A stretch of DNA of 64,000 nucleotides from Nannocystis pusilla (GTDB lineage Bacteria > Myxococcota_A > Polyangia > Nannocystales > Nannocystaceae), in the NCBI RefSeq assembly GCF_026626665.1, contig NZ_JAPNKE010000002.1:4441168-4505167 (forward strand), in the 5' to 3' direction. Below the pieces are notes generated by a model, which was not told where the DNA came from, did no database searches, and saw nothing but the letters and a program-made list of their open reading frames with translations. Below, piece after piece: positions 34,266 to 46,054 of the stretch (position 1 is its first letter; each line of letters begins with the position of its first letter). The translations under genes and the position numbers were made by a program.

Positions 34266-35261
34266 GTGGAGCTGAGGTCCAGCCGGGCAGTGTCGGCGGG
34301 GTGGCTGGCGCAGCTGCTGTCCGAAGCGGAGCCCTCGCTGCGGCGCGGGATCGCGGCCGAGCTGGGGCTGAGCAAGCTCGAGGAGCTCGAGCCCGACGAT
34401 CGCGTGCCGCGCCACGTGCTCGACGATCTGTGGACGCGGATCCCCGAGCTCAGCGGCGACCCCGACTTCGGCCTGCACTTCGCCGGGCGGGCCAGCCCGC
34501 GCGCCCTGGGCCTCCTCGGCTACCTCGCGCGTCACAGCGCCACGATCGGCGAGGCGGTCGCCCGCGTCGTGCGCTTCCAGCGGCTCATCATGGACGCCAG
34601 CGACTACGACGCCACCTTCGCCGACGACGGCGCGCTCACCATCGCCGACGGCCCGCAGACGGGCGCCGATCCGTGGCCGCGTCACCTCGCCGAGGCGGTC
34701 ATGGGCTGCTTCCTCACCCTCCCCGCGGCGTGGTCGGGCGCGCTCGTGCGCGCCGAATCGGCGGACTTCCAGCACCCGGAGCCGCCCGACGTCGCCGGGC
34801 ACGTGGCGCTGTTCGGCTGCCGCCCGCGCTTCTCCCGGCCGCGCAACCAGATCGTGCTGTCGGCCGCGACCGCGCGCCTGCCCATGCGCGAGGCCGACCC
34901 CGCGCTGGTGGGTTACCTCGAGCAGGCGGCCGAGGCTCACCTCGAGGCGGTGCCGCACCCTGACGAATGGGTCGAGCGATTGGTCGCCGCCATCGAGGCC
35001 GAGCTGGGCAGCGACCTCTCGCTCGCCGCCGTCGCCGAGCGGCTGCACGTCGGCCGGCGCACCCTGCAGCGGCGCATCGCCGAGCTGGGCCTCAGCTACC
35101 AGCACCTCGTCGACTCGGTGCGGCGCCGGCGGGCGGAGCAGCTCCTGCGCGACCCGCGGCTCGGCCTCGAGGAGATCACCGAGCGCCTCGGCTTCGCCGA
35201 CCCGAGCGGCTTCCGGCGCGCCTATCTGCGCTGGACCGGCACCACCCCGCGCGGCCGTTGA
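34266..35261 (+). CDS. AraC-family transcriptional regulator
   Basis: A 331-residue regulator. The N-terminal two thirds match the arabinose-binding-like domain of the OruR/ArgR-type AraC proteins (RVPRHVLDDLWTRIPELSGD; DFGLHFAGRASPRALGLLGY). The C-terminal AraC double helix-turn-helix is clear (DLSLAAVAERLHVGRRTLQR; LRDPRLGLEEITERLGFADP; SGFRRAYLRWTG). The GTG at 34266 is preceded by GGAG. The following DUF1349 lipoprotein gene is in the same direction 71 bases on, a possible target. Confidence 0.92.
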   Translation: MELRSSRAVSAGWLAQLLSEAEPSLRRGIAAELGLSKLEELEPDDRVPRHVLDDLWTRIPELSGDPDFGLHFAGRASPRALGLLGYLARHSATIGEAVARVVRFQRLIMDASDYDATFADDGALTIADGPQTGADPWPRHLAEAVMGCFLTLPAAWSGALVRAESADFQHPEPPDVAGHVALFGCRPRFSRPRNQIVLSAATARLPMREADPALVGYLEQAAEAHLEAVPHPDEWVERLVAAIEAELGSDLSLAAVAERLHVGRRTLQRRIAELGLSYQHLVDSVRRRRAEQLLRDPRLGLEEITERLGFADPSGFRRAYLRWTGTTPRGR

Positions 35262-35332
35262 CGCGAGCGGCCCCAACTTTGTCGCCGGCGGCTCTGGGGC
35301 TCGCGGCCGCCGGCTCCTAGCTTCGGCCCGCC

Positions 35333-36184
35333 ATGCGAGCCCTGATCCTTGCGCTCTTCATCTTGCCCGGTTGCATCGTCACGCGCCTTCCCGCCCCGAC
35401 CGCCCGCCTCGCCGCCGACGAGCAGCAATTCGCCGCGCCCGCCGACCCGCCGGCCGACGAGCTCGCCGCCCTCGACGACGAGTTCGAGGACCCGGCCAGC
35501 CTCGCCGGCTGGCAGTCGTTCAGCCGCGCCGAGGACTGGCCCGATCAGGCCAAGCAGCTCGACGTGGCGACCACCAGCCCGGGGCACCTCACCTTCGTCC
35601 CCTTCACCAGCTTCTGGCTGTACGACTATCACGCCCCGTTCCTCTTCCGCGAGGTCACCGGCGACTTCATGGTGACCACGCGCGTGCGAGTCACCGGCGC
35701 CGAGACCGAGGTCCCGCGCCGCAAGTACTCGCTCGCCGGATTGATGGCCCGCGCCCCGCACCCCGAGGGCTCGCGCGCGTGGAAGCAAGGCCAGGAGCAC
35801 TGGATCTTCATCACCACCGGCACCGGCGACGGCGACGTGCCGCAGATCGAGACCAAGAACACGGTACGCAGCAAGAGCCGGCTGCAGCTCTCGCCGGGCA
35901 AGTCCGGCTGGGTCGAGCTGCGGCTGGTCCGCCGCGGCGCCACGTTCCTGCTGCTGCGTCGCTTCGAGGGCGAGGCCTGGGTGCTGGCGCGGCGCGAGGA
36001 CAAGCCCGACATGCCGGCGACCTTGCAGGTCGGCCCGATCGCCTACACCGACTGGGACTCGTCGCGGTCGTACTTCGTGTGGGGCCGCGTTCGCGCCTAC
36101 AACCGCCGCGTCCTCGACCGCGGAAGGCCCGATCTGACCGCGCGCTTCGACTGGATCCGCTTCCGTCGCCCCGTCGCCCCCTGA
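35333..36184 (+). CDS. DUF1349-family lipoprotein
   Basis: A 283-residue protein. MRALILALFILPGC is a lipoprotein signal with Cys14. After a short linker comes a jelly-roll, concanavalin-like domain: EFEDPASLAGWQSFSR, FLFREVTGDFMVTTRVRV, YSLAGLMARAP, EHWIFITTGTG, WVELRLVRRGATFLLLRRFE. This matches DUF1349, which occurs in carbohydrate-related and unknown surface proteins. No catalytic residues can be assigned. Its stop is ten bases from that of the convergent PAS-STAS gene. Confidence 0.82.
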   Translation: MRALILALFILPGCIVTRLPAPTARLAADEQQFAAPADPPADELAALDDEFEDPASLAGWQSFSRAEDWPDQAKQLDVATTSPGHLTFVPFTSFWLYDYHAPFLFREVTGDFMVTTRVRVTGAETEVPRRKYSLAGLMARAPHPEGSRAWKQGQEHWIFITTGTGDGDVPQIETKNTVRSKSRLQLSPGKSGWVELRLVRRGATFLLLRRFEGEAWVLARREDKPDMPATLQVGPIAYTDWDSSRSYFVWGRVRAYNRRVLDRGRPDLTARFDWIRFRRPVAP

Positions 36185-36194
36185 CGCGAGCGAC

Positions 36195-37181
36195 TCAGGC
36201 CTTCACACGCGACAGCTTGCCGAGCTTGCCCAGACAAAACACGAGCGCGTCGCGCAGCTTGCCGAACACTGCCACGCGCGTCAGGTCGACGCCGAGCGAC
36301 ACGATCGTCTGGGCGATCGTCGGATGGATGCCGGTGAGGATGCCCTCGGCGCCGAGCAGGCGGATCGACTGGATCATGCGGATCAGGTGGCTCGCGGTGC
36401 CGGTGTCCACCACCTCGACGCCGGTGAGATCGAGGATCGCGAAGCGGGCCCGCGTGCGCGTGACCGCCTGCAGCAGGTTGTCCATGATCTCCGCCGTGCG
36501 CACGGTGTCGACCAGGCCGACGATCGGCAGCGTGATCACGCCGTCCCACACCTCGATGATCGGCGTCGACAGCTGGCGGATGACCTCTTGCTGGCGCTCG
36601 ATCAGGTCGAGCTTGGCCCGCAGCTCGATCTCGGTGCGCTTCGAATCGGTGACGTCGAGCGCGACCGAGACCAGCGCCAGCTCCTCGTCGTCGAGCGTCG
36701 GCAGGGTCCAGCTCGTCCAGTGGATCCCGTACACCTCGGTCGACAGCGCCAGCGAGGCCTCGCCGGCGATGGCCCGCCGGATGTCCTCGACGTTCTCCAG
36801 GTCGCCGTACAGGTCGAAGTAGTTCTGGCCGACGAACTGGTCGCGCTTGAGCCCGGCGGTCTGCAGCGCCTTGCCCCGCTGAAGCACGAAGTTCGACTGC
36901 TTGTCGATCGCCCACACCGCCAGGTCGAGGTTGTCGAGCATCGCCGCCAGCAACCTCGACTCGATCCCGAGGCTACGGAGCTGGCGCTGCTGCGCCGTCA
37001 CGTCGTGGCCGCTCAGCGTCGTCCCGACGACCACCCCGTCCTGGCCGCGAGTCAGCTGCGACCACGCCTCGAAGTGCAACGCCTCCCTATCGGGACGAGC
37101 GATGATTCGAACCTCGGGCTCCTCGCTATCCGCCACCAATGCGCTCTCCCAGGCGTCGGGGTCGCCCGCCACCGGCAACAC
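36195..37181 (-). CDS. PAS-STAS regulator (RsbR-like); N-terminus extends upstream across a frame break
   Basis: The C-terminal STAS domain is clear (TPIIEVWDGVITLPIVGLVD; RFAILDLTGVEVVDTGTASH; GAEGILTGIHPTIAQTIVSL), as in RsbR-type stressosome or anti-anti-sigma-like proteins. A PAS domain precedes it (LLAAMLDNLDLAVWAIDKQS; FVGQNYFDLYGDLENVED). The GTG at 37181 is only the first standard start in this frame. The codons before it (ITIELDDVLRITGWNLRAER and FGVAATEAVGRLI) are plainly another PAS domain, cut by a TAA near 37306. Coding seems to continue upstream in a shifted frame (DTLAEWTIAVTLL) to about 37440. The real protein is therefore probably a double-PAS-STAS protein of about 400 residues. 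Confidence 0.85.
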   Translation of the reverse strand: MLPVAGDPDAWESALVADSEEPEVRIIARPDREALHFEAWSQLTRGQDGVVVGTTLSGHDVTAQQRQLRSLGIESRLLAAMLDNLDLAVWAIDKQSNFVLQRGKALQTAGLKRDQFVGQNYFDLYGDLENVEDIRRAIAGEASLALSTEVYGIHWTSWTLPTLDDEELALVSVALDVTDSKRTEIELRAKLDLIERQQEVIRQLSTPIIEVWDGVITLPIVGLVDTVRTAEIMDNLLQAVTRTRARFAILDLTGVEVVDTGTASHLIRMIQSIRLLGAEGILTGIHPTIAQTIVSLGVDLTRVAVFGKLRDALVFCLGKLGKLSRVKA

Positions 37182-37773
37182 CTCACGGATGAGTCTGCCG
37201 ACCGCCTCGGTCGCGGCGACGCCGAATGCTCGCTCGGCCCGGAGGTTCCAGCCCGTGATTCGAAGAACGTCGTCCAGCTCGATGGTGATCAGGGAGCAGC
37301 GTTACTGCGATCGTCCACTCGGCCAGGGTATCGGGACTGCCGAGGGGTTTCCACGCATCCGCGAAGGCGGGAGAAGCGCCCGGGGTCGGTGTGCGTGCAG
37401 GTCGCCGGGGTTGGCAGCGAAATGTACATACCCGCGCCACGCTCCGGCGTTACCTGCCCCTCGGGACATCTGCGAATGACGCTGCGAGTCCGTCGCACAG
37501 GTCCGACCTCGTCGCAGCTCGGCGCCGCCCGAGCAGCGGAGCGGCCGCGGCGCGAAGCTCCGCGCCGCGTCCGCCGCGCGCCCCGGCGCACACTGCCCCG
37601 CGCAATCCGGGGATGCGACGCCGCGCGACGCATCCCCGCGATCGCGTTCACGCCCGCACCACAGATATTCGATCGACGACGCGCACGGCTCGACCTCCGA
37701 GCCGGCTCGGCCCGCCCTCATCGGGGCAAGAAAACAGTGCGCCCCATTGCCCATTCATTCGCGGCTCACGACA

Positions 37774-37787
37774 TGTCCCCAGGGACA
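37774..37787. repeat. Perfect TGTCC-CCAG-GGACA palindrome
   Basis: The arms extend to CATGTCC and GGACATG. A near-copy, TGCCC-CTCG-GGACA, lies at 37455-37468. Both lie in the 1.3-kb region between the PAS-STAS gene and the lipoprotein gene at 38756. Apart from a doubtful small gene at 38020, nothing is recognised in that region. Confidence 0.75.
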
Positions 37788-38019
37788 TGCCACGATCGCT
37801 GTCGATCCATCGGCGACGTGCTCGTCCGAGCCACACCGCGTACCCGGTGCTCAGGTCGTTCAAGACGACCTGGCGCGACACCCGGCCATCCTGCCGCCTG
37901 TGTCCCGCCTGCGTGCCGCGGAAGCGAGCCCCGCTTGCCGAGCCGCGCCGGGGCGACGACCCTCCCGGGCGGGCCGCTCGCCGGGTTGCTGCCTGCTCGA
38001 TCCGGCCCATACAGGCCCC

Positions 38020-38176
38020 GTGGCCACCAACAAGTTCCCGTTCTCCGTCGTCCTGCTGGCAGGAATCGGACTCATCCTGGCGATCTTCTGCATCTGCTAC
38101 GCGCGCGCGCTTCAGCGAGCGCGGCACCAGCAGCGACGACACCCCGGCGATCGGCGCCGCCCCCCGCGGCCGCTGA
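38020..38176 (+). CDS. Possible small single-pass membrane protein (frame slip in a GC-dinucleotide run)
   Basis: A GTG at 38020 opens ATNKFPFSVVLLAGIGLILA followed by IFCICYARA, a convincing membrane helix with a polar start. In this frame the sequence then turns Arg-rich and unlike protein. A two-base slip in the run gcgcgcgcgc (38099-38110) gives FSERGTSSDDTPAIGAAPRG and a stop at 38176, a natural end for a protein of about 52 residues. The ribosome site is weak. This could be a real small gene or chance hydrophobicity in GC-rich sequence. Confidence 0.35.
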
Positions 38177-38755
38177 GCGCACACGTTCGCCGTTCGAAGC
38201 CTGCTGAAGCACCGCCGCGCAAGCACGATGTCGACGGTCCAGACGCGGCCGAGCAGGTGCATGCGCCCGGTCAGCGGTCACATCGGCGGCGACGGCGGCG
38301 CTCCGTTCTTGCGGCGACGCAGCATCGAGAGCTCGGTTACCAGCGGGAGCCTCGAGACCAGAGTGACTCCGGTGACGAGATCCTCGGGCCGTCGGTGATT
38401 CGTCGCCGGCGGCTGCTGTGGACATTCGAGGACCGGCGACGACCATCGCTGGTACTGCGATACGCCGGGCGAGGGGCGAGCTCCGATTCGAGGCACCGCG
38501 CTGGCGCGATGGCGCTGGCGCGACCGTCTTCACGGACATCCGCGCGCGGCCGGTCGATAGAGGACCCCCCTTCGATCGCCGACTCGATCGCCCACGCCCT
38601 GCCTGGAATCGTCGGGCGAATGTCCGCCGGGCACGAATTCGCGCCTGCCAACACCCGGTGGGCAGTGTGGACATTCCGGGCGTTGTCGGACGCTTTGACG
38701 GCGTGCGCCGTCTCCTGAACAATGTCGCCGATGGTCGCTCCGCGCGCTCTGGGTC

Positions 38756-39750
38756 GTGTTGGCATTGCTGAGTCCGGCTTGTTTCTCGCCCTCCGGGTCG
38801 GAGACCGGACCGGGCAGCGGGACGAGCTCCGGGCCGGACACCACGACGACCACCACCACGACCTCGACTGCGAGCACCTCGAGCACGACCTCGACCACGA
38901 CCCTCGAGCCGACCACGAGCCCGCTCACCGGCACGACCACCGACCCCGGCTTGACCTCCACCGATGCCGGCCCGACCACCACCGAGGTAGCGACCACCGA
39001 GCCTGCCACTGCGAGCAGCACCGGGCCCGAGACCTCGACCACCTCGACCACGACCGGCGACTCGATGACCGCGCCTCCCCGCCCACCTGCGGCGACGGCG
39101 TCGTCGAGGACTTCGAGCAGTGCGACGACGGCAACGCGATCGAGACCGACGACTGCGCCAGCTGCCAGAACGCCTTCTGCGGCGACGGCATCGTCCACGC
39201 CGGCGTCGAGGAGTGCGACGAGGACGGCGACAACTGTGAGAGCTGCGCCCGCGTGCACATGCGGGTGTTCGTGTCGAGCACGACGGCGACGGCCAAGCTC
39301 GGCGGCCTCGTCGGGGCCGACGAGGACTGTCAGGCGCTGGCGGACGACGCCGATCTGAAGGGCACCTTCAGGGCCTGGCTCAGCACCGGCGACGTCGACG
39401 CGGCCTCGCGCCTCCAGCACGCGGAGCGGCCCTACAAGCGGATCGACGGCGCGCCGCTGGCCGACAACTGGGCCGACCTGGTCGACGGGACCCTCCTCAA
39501 CCCGATCGTCATCACCGAGCTGGGCGACAAGGTCGGCGTCGATTCGAACTGCGGGATCTGCCCGGTCTGGACCGCGACCACCCCGATGGGCGTCGGCCTC
39601 GACGACGACTGCAGCGCCTGGAACGCCGTCCTGTTCGACGACGTGGTCGTCGGCGAGTGCACGGTCAAGGACGCCCGCTGGACGCAGGGCTGCGCCACGC
39701 GCATGTGCAGCCTGTCCTCGCACCTGTACTGCGTCGAGCAGGGCCTGTGA
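38756..39750 (+). CDS. Lipoprotein with Thr-rich linker, Cys-rich repeat and DUF1554-type domain (one frame break)
   Basis: The GTG at 38756 gives a short lipoprotein signal (LALLSPAC). The better signal WSLRALWVVLALLSPAC continues upstream in frame without a start codon, so the 5' end is uncertain. A linker made almost only of Thr/Ser/Gly/Pro runs to about 39065. A one-base break follows, and the other frame carries CGDGVVEDFEQCDDGN (a DUF4215-like repeat) and CGDGIVHAGVEECDEDGDN. The C-terminal 150 residues (MRVFVSSTTATAKLGGLVGA; DEDCQALADDADLKGTFRAW; YKRIDGAPLADNWADL) match DUF1554, a lectin-like fold. A surface-adhesive role is possible. Confidence 0.8.
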
Positions 39751-39798
39751 CGCCGGCCAGCGCGAGGAACAGCCGCGAGGACCCGCGGGGCCGCGGCC

Positions 39799-40800
39799 TC
39801 ACGCCGTGCGGTTCGCCGGGGTCCGCAGCGGCGGCGGCGGCATCTCGGCGGTCAGGAACGCGTCGGCGCTGATGTCCTTGAGGCCCGCGCCGCGCAGGAA
39901 GCACTGCTTCTTCAGCGCGTTGACGCGGTCCGGGCTGCCGCACAGGAACACCCGCCAGCCCTTGAGGGACGGGAACAGCCGCAGCGTCACCTGCGTGAGG
40001 TCGCCGATCTCCAGCCCCTCGGATGGCTCTCCGGACATGGCGCATTGGACATATCTGAAGTTTCCTGAACCATCGACCATGCCCTTGAGCTCATCCACCA
40101 GGTAGAACCCGGCCGGGTCGCGGGCCCCGTGGATCAGCGCGATGGGGCCGGTGTGGCCGCGGCGGCGGGCGTCGTGGGCGATGCCGCGGAGCGGCGCCAG
40201 GCCGGTGCCGGTGCCGACCAGCAGCAGCGGCTGCTCGGGCCGGCCCTCGGTGTAGAAGCAGGCGCCGGCCGGGCCGCGCAGGCCGACGCGCGTGCCCGGC
40301 GCGGCCGCGGCCAGCCAGCGGCTCATGCGGCCCTGCCGGTGCACGCGCACGTGCAGCTCGAGCGCGCGGCCCTCGGCGGGCGAGCTGGCCAGCGAGTACG
40401 CGCGGACCTGGTCGCCCTGGATCAGCTGCACGTACTGACCTGGCCGATAGGACAGCTCCTCGTCGGGCTCGAGGCGGACCCGCACGATCGCCGGGCCGAT
40501 CTCGGTGACCTCGGCGATCGACGCGGCGATCGCCGGCGGCGGGCCCTCCTGGATCACCAGCTCGCCGGTCGGGCGGGACATGCAGGGCAAGAACCAGCCC
40601 TGCTCGCGCAGCGCCGGGGCCAGGCCCTGCTGCGCCAGCGAGCCGGGGTCGCCGGACACCGCGCGCAGCATGCAGGCCTGGCACGCCCCGGCGCGGCACG
40701 ACGACGGGACCGCGGCGCCGCCGCGGAGGAGGCCCTCGAGCGCCGTCTCACCTGGCTCCAAGACCAGGTCGAGGTTGCCGCGGCGGATCCGTCCGGTCAT
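39799..40800 (-). CDS. 2Fe-2S ferredoxin / FAD / NAD(P) oxidoreductase
   Basis: A 333-residue electron-transfer protein. Its N-terminal plant-type ferredoxin domain has Cys35, Cys40, Cys43 and Cys73 (CRAGACQAC then WFLPC). The FAD domain shows YRPGQYVQLI and RAYSLASSP. The NAD(P) domain shows LLLVGTGTGLAPLRGI and a terminal VFLCGSPDRVNALKK. The architecture matches reductases of phenol hydroxylase or benzoate dioxygenase type. It follows the truncated globin stop by three bases, so the two are co-transcribed. It probably supplies electrons to re-reduce the globin haem in nitric oxide detoxification. Confidence 0.92.
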   Translation of the reverse strand: MTGRIRRGNLDLVLEPGETALEGLLRGGAAVPSSCRAGACQACMLRAVSGDPGSLAQQGLAPALREQGWFLPCMSRPTGELVIQEGPPPAIAASIAEVTEIGPAIVRVRLEPDEELSYRPGQYVQLIQGDQVRAYSLASSPAEGRALELHVRVHRQGRMSRWLAAAAPGTRVGLRGPAGACFYTEGRPEQPLLLVGTGTGLAPLRGIAHDARRRGHTGPIALIHGARDPAGFYLVDELKGMVDGSGNFRYVQCAMSGEPSEGLEIGDLTQVTLRLFPSLKGWRVFLCGSPDRVNALKKQCFLRGAGLKDISADAFLTAEMPPPPLRTPANRTA

Positions 40801-40803
40801 GGC

Positions 40804-41181
40804 TCACACCGCCGGGTCGCGGTTCAGGACGTCGTTGCGGACCGACTCGGCGAGCGCGCCGACGCGGGCGATCTTGTCGTCGGAGACGCCGAGCTCCTTG
40901 AGCGTGCCGGCGAGGTGGCCGACGACCGCGTCGAAGTGGGCGTCGCCGATGCCCTCGGCCACCAGGTGGGCGTGCGCCCGCCGCATATCGCGGCCGGTGT
41001 AGTGCGCCGGGCCGCCGGTGACCATCGTCAGGAACGCCTTCTGCTTGGCCGCCTGCCGCTCCATGTCGACGTCGTCGAAGAACGGCGCCAACAGGTCGTC
41101 GGCCATGACCTTGCGGTAGAAGATGTCGACCGCGGCGTCGATCGCCACGGCCCCGCCCAGCTCGTCGTACAGGCTCGTCAT
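40804..41181 (-). CDS. Truncated haemoglobin, group I-like
   Basis: A 125-residue 2-over-2 globin starting SLYDELGGAVAIDAAVDIFY. Tyr22 (position B10, ligand stabilisation) and His70 in MRRAHAHL (proximal haem ligand) are in place. KAFLTMVTGGPAHYTGRDM is the usual E-F region. Such globins oxidise nitric oxide to nitrate with bound oxygen. The start at 41181 has a purine-rich GGAGGGAG upstream. It lies divergent from an NsrR-type regulator, with an inverted repeat between, and is coupled to the reductase gene. Confidence 0.94.
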   Translation of the reverse strand: MTSLYDELGGAVAIDAAVDIFYRKVMADDLLAPFFDDVDMERQAAKQKAFLTMVTGGPAHYTGRDMRRAHAHLVAEGIGDAHFDAVVGHLAGTLKELGVSDDKIARVGALAESVRNDVLNRDPAV

Positions 41182-41218
41182 CGCTCTCTCGCTCCCTCCG
41201 GCCTCGCCGGAAAAAAGT

Positions 41219-41233
41219 TGTATCGTTAATACA
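41219..41233. promoter_or_regulatory. Candidate NsrR operator, TGTAT-CGTTA-ATACA
   Basis: A 15-bp dyad with 5-bp arms lies in the short AT-rich spacer between the divergent globin and nsrR-like genes, about 38 and 30 bases from their starts. The following atattttc resembles part of known NsrR boxes. It would let one regulator control both directions. Confidence 0.5.
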
Positions 41234-41263
41234 TATTTTCTGTCCCCGAGGCCAGCGCAGAAC

Positions 41264-41742
41264 ATGCAGCTCACACAGTTCACCGACTACGCCCTCCGCA
41301 CCCTCCTCTATCTGGCGGTGCATCGGGACCGGTTGGTGCCGGTCGCCGAGATCAGCGCCGCCTACGGGATCTCGAACCACCACCTGGTCAAAGTCGCGCA
41401 CCAGCTGGCGCGGCTCGGCTACGTCGACTCGGCCCGCGGGCGCGGCGGCGGCCTGCGGCTCGCGCGCGACCCGGCCGACGTCAGCGTCGGCGAGGTCGTG
41501 CGGGCCACCGAGCCGCACTTCCACGTCGTCGAGTGCTTCGACCGCGAGCACAACACCTGCCCGATCGTCCCCGCCTGCGGCCTCGTGCGCGCGCTGGCCC
41601 AGGCGCGCGAGCGCTTCCTCGAGGTCCTCGACGGCCAGCGCCTGGCCGACCTCCTGCACGACCCGGCCCGGGTCGACAAGCTGGTCAAGATCTGGACCCG
41701 CACCGGCAGCGCCACGCGCCGCCAATGGCCTCTTCGGAGTGA
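41264..41742 (+). CDS. nsrR: Rrf2-family regulator, NsrR type (nitric-oxide sensor)
   Basis: The winged-helix start MQLTQFTDYALRTLLYLAV and SNHHLVKVAHQLARLGY are typical of NsrR. Cys91, Cys99 and Cys105 (C-x7-C-x5-C) are the iron-sulfur ligands that nitric oxide attacks. Recognisable coding ends around VDKLVKIWTRTG (about 41700), which is a normal length. In this frame no stop occurs until 43009, right through murG. A one-base slip before 41735 would use the TGA at 41740-41742, which I take as the natural end. It is divergent from the globin-reductase pair and should repress it. Confidence 0.85.
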
Positions 41743-41762
41743 AGGGTCTATATCCCGGCGTC

Positions 41763-42989
41763 ATGACCCGTGCCCTCGCCACCACCGCCGAAACCCCTGT
41801 TTTGCCGCGGATCCTGCTGCGGGACGGCGAGGCGGTGACGGCCCAGGGCCCGGCCCCCCAGGCCCGCGCCGGCGCGGCGGCGGCGACCACCGCCGGCCTG
41901 CGCGTGGTGATCGCCGGCGGCGGCACCGGCGGGCACCTGTTCCCCGGGATCGCGCTGGCCGAGGAGATCCGGGCCCGCGGCGGCGAGGTCCACTTCGTCG
42001 GCACCGCCCGCGGCATCGAGGCCCGCGCGGTGCCCGAGAATGGTTATCCGCTCGAGCTGATCGACGTCGCCGGCATCAAGGGCCGCGGCGTCGCGGGCCT
42101 CGTGCGCGGGCTCCTGCGCCTGCCGCGGGCGTGGTGGCAGAGCCTCGCGCTGCTGCGCCGGCTGCGGCCCGACGTGGTCGTCGGCGTCGGCGGCTACGCC
42201 TCGGGGCCGGTGGTGGCGACCGCGTCGATGCTGCGGATCCCGACCGCCATCCTCGAGCAGAACAGCATCCCCGGGATCACCAACCGGATCCTGTCTCGCC
42301 TGGTGCGCAAGGTGTTCTGCACCTTCCTGACGTCCGCAGTCGCTTCCCGGCGCGCAAGGTCGTCCTGGCCGGCAACCCGATCCGCCGCCAGATCCTGGGC
42401 CAGCTCGTCGCCGCCGGCGAGACCTCCGCCGCGCCCGCGGCGGCGCACGGCCCGCGCCTGTTCGTGTTCGGCGGCTCACAGGGCGCCCGCGCCATCAACG
42501 ACGCCGTGCTGGCCGCCCTGCCGGGCCTGCTGGCGCAGCTGCCGGGCCTCGAGGTCTGGCACCAGACCGGCAAGGGCGACGAGGAGCGGGTCAAGGCCGG
42601 CTACGCCGCGCTCGGGCTCGGCGAGCCGCGCGCGCGTGGCCGCCTTCCTCAAGGACATGGCCGCGCCCTACGCCTGGTGCGACCTCGTGCTGTGCCGCGC
42701 CGGCGCCACCTCGCTGTCGGAGCTCACGGCGGTCGGCAAGCCCGCGGTGCTGGTGCCCTTCCCGCACGCCACCGACAATCACCAGGAGTGGAACGCCCGC
42801 GCGCTGGTCGACGCCGGCGGGGCGCTGCTGCTGCGCGAGTCGGAGTGGACGCCCGACGCGCTGACCGCCGCGCTCGCCGGTCTGCTCCAGTCGCCGGAGC
42901 GGCTCCAGACCATGAGCAACGCCATGCGCACCGCGGCGCGGCCCGAGGCGGCGCGCACGATCGTCGACGCCATGAGCGCGTGGCGGTGA
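41763..42989 (+). CDS. murG: UDP-GlcNAc:lipid-I N-acetylglucosaminyltransferase (two compensating frame breaks)
   Basis: MurG adds GlcNAc to lipid I at the inner membrane, forming lipid II for peptidoglycan. Family motifs run in order: VVIAGGGTGGHLFPGIALAE, VVVGVGGYASGPVV, EQNSIPGITNR, FVFGGSQGARAIND, WHQTGKGDE, then CRAGATSLSELTAVGKPAVL and FPHATDNHQEWNA. The frame changes by one base near 42325-42345 and changes back near 42625-42640, with the middle third well conserved in the second frame. As murG is normally essential, these are best read as sequence errors. There is an unusual N-terminal extension of about 45 residues. It starts 21 bases after the inferred nsrR end and is not beside other mur genes. 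Confidence 0.92.
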   Translation: MTRALATTAETPVLPRILLRDGEAVTAQGPAPQARAGAAAATTAGLRVVIAGGGTGGHLFPGIALAEEIRARGGEVHFVGTARGIEARAVPENGYPLELIDVAGIKGRGVAGLVRGLLRLPRAWWQSLALLRRLRPDVVVGVGGYASGPVVATASMLRIPTAILEQNSIPGITNRILSRLVRKVFCTFLTSAVASRRARSSWPATRSAARSWASSSPPARPPPRPRRRTARACSCSAAHRAPAPSTTPCWPPCRACWRSCRASRSGTRPARATRSGSRPATPRSGSASRARVAAFLKDMAAPYAWCDLVLCRAGATSLSELTAVGKPAVLVPFPHATDNHQEWNARALVDAGGALLLRESEWTPDALTAALAGLLQSPERLQTMSNAMRTAARPEAARTIVDAMSAWR

Positions 42990-43054
42990 GTGCCCAAACT
43001 CTCGCCTGAGGGGCCTGGGGGCCCGAGAGCGCGCGGCTACTATGCGCTCCGCCG

Positions 43055-45958
<2,904 letters not shown>

Positions 45959-46054
45959 TCGATCGCCGCGGGTCCGCGTCGTGCGCGACGCGGACCCGAT
46001 GTCCCTGACACCCGCGTTGACCGCCCTGCAGCGGGGCGGTAAGCCTGGCGCCCC

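Noticed and set aside
41264..43009. A single open frame fusing the NsrR-type regulator to most of murG
   Set aside because: Only the first ~150 codons and a central third look like protein; the rest of murG is in another frame. The fusion follows from missing stops and indels.
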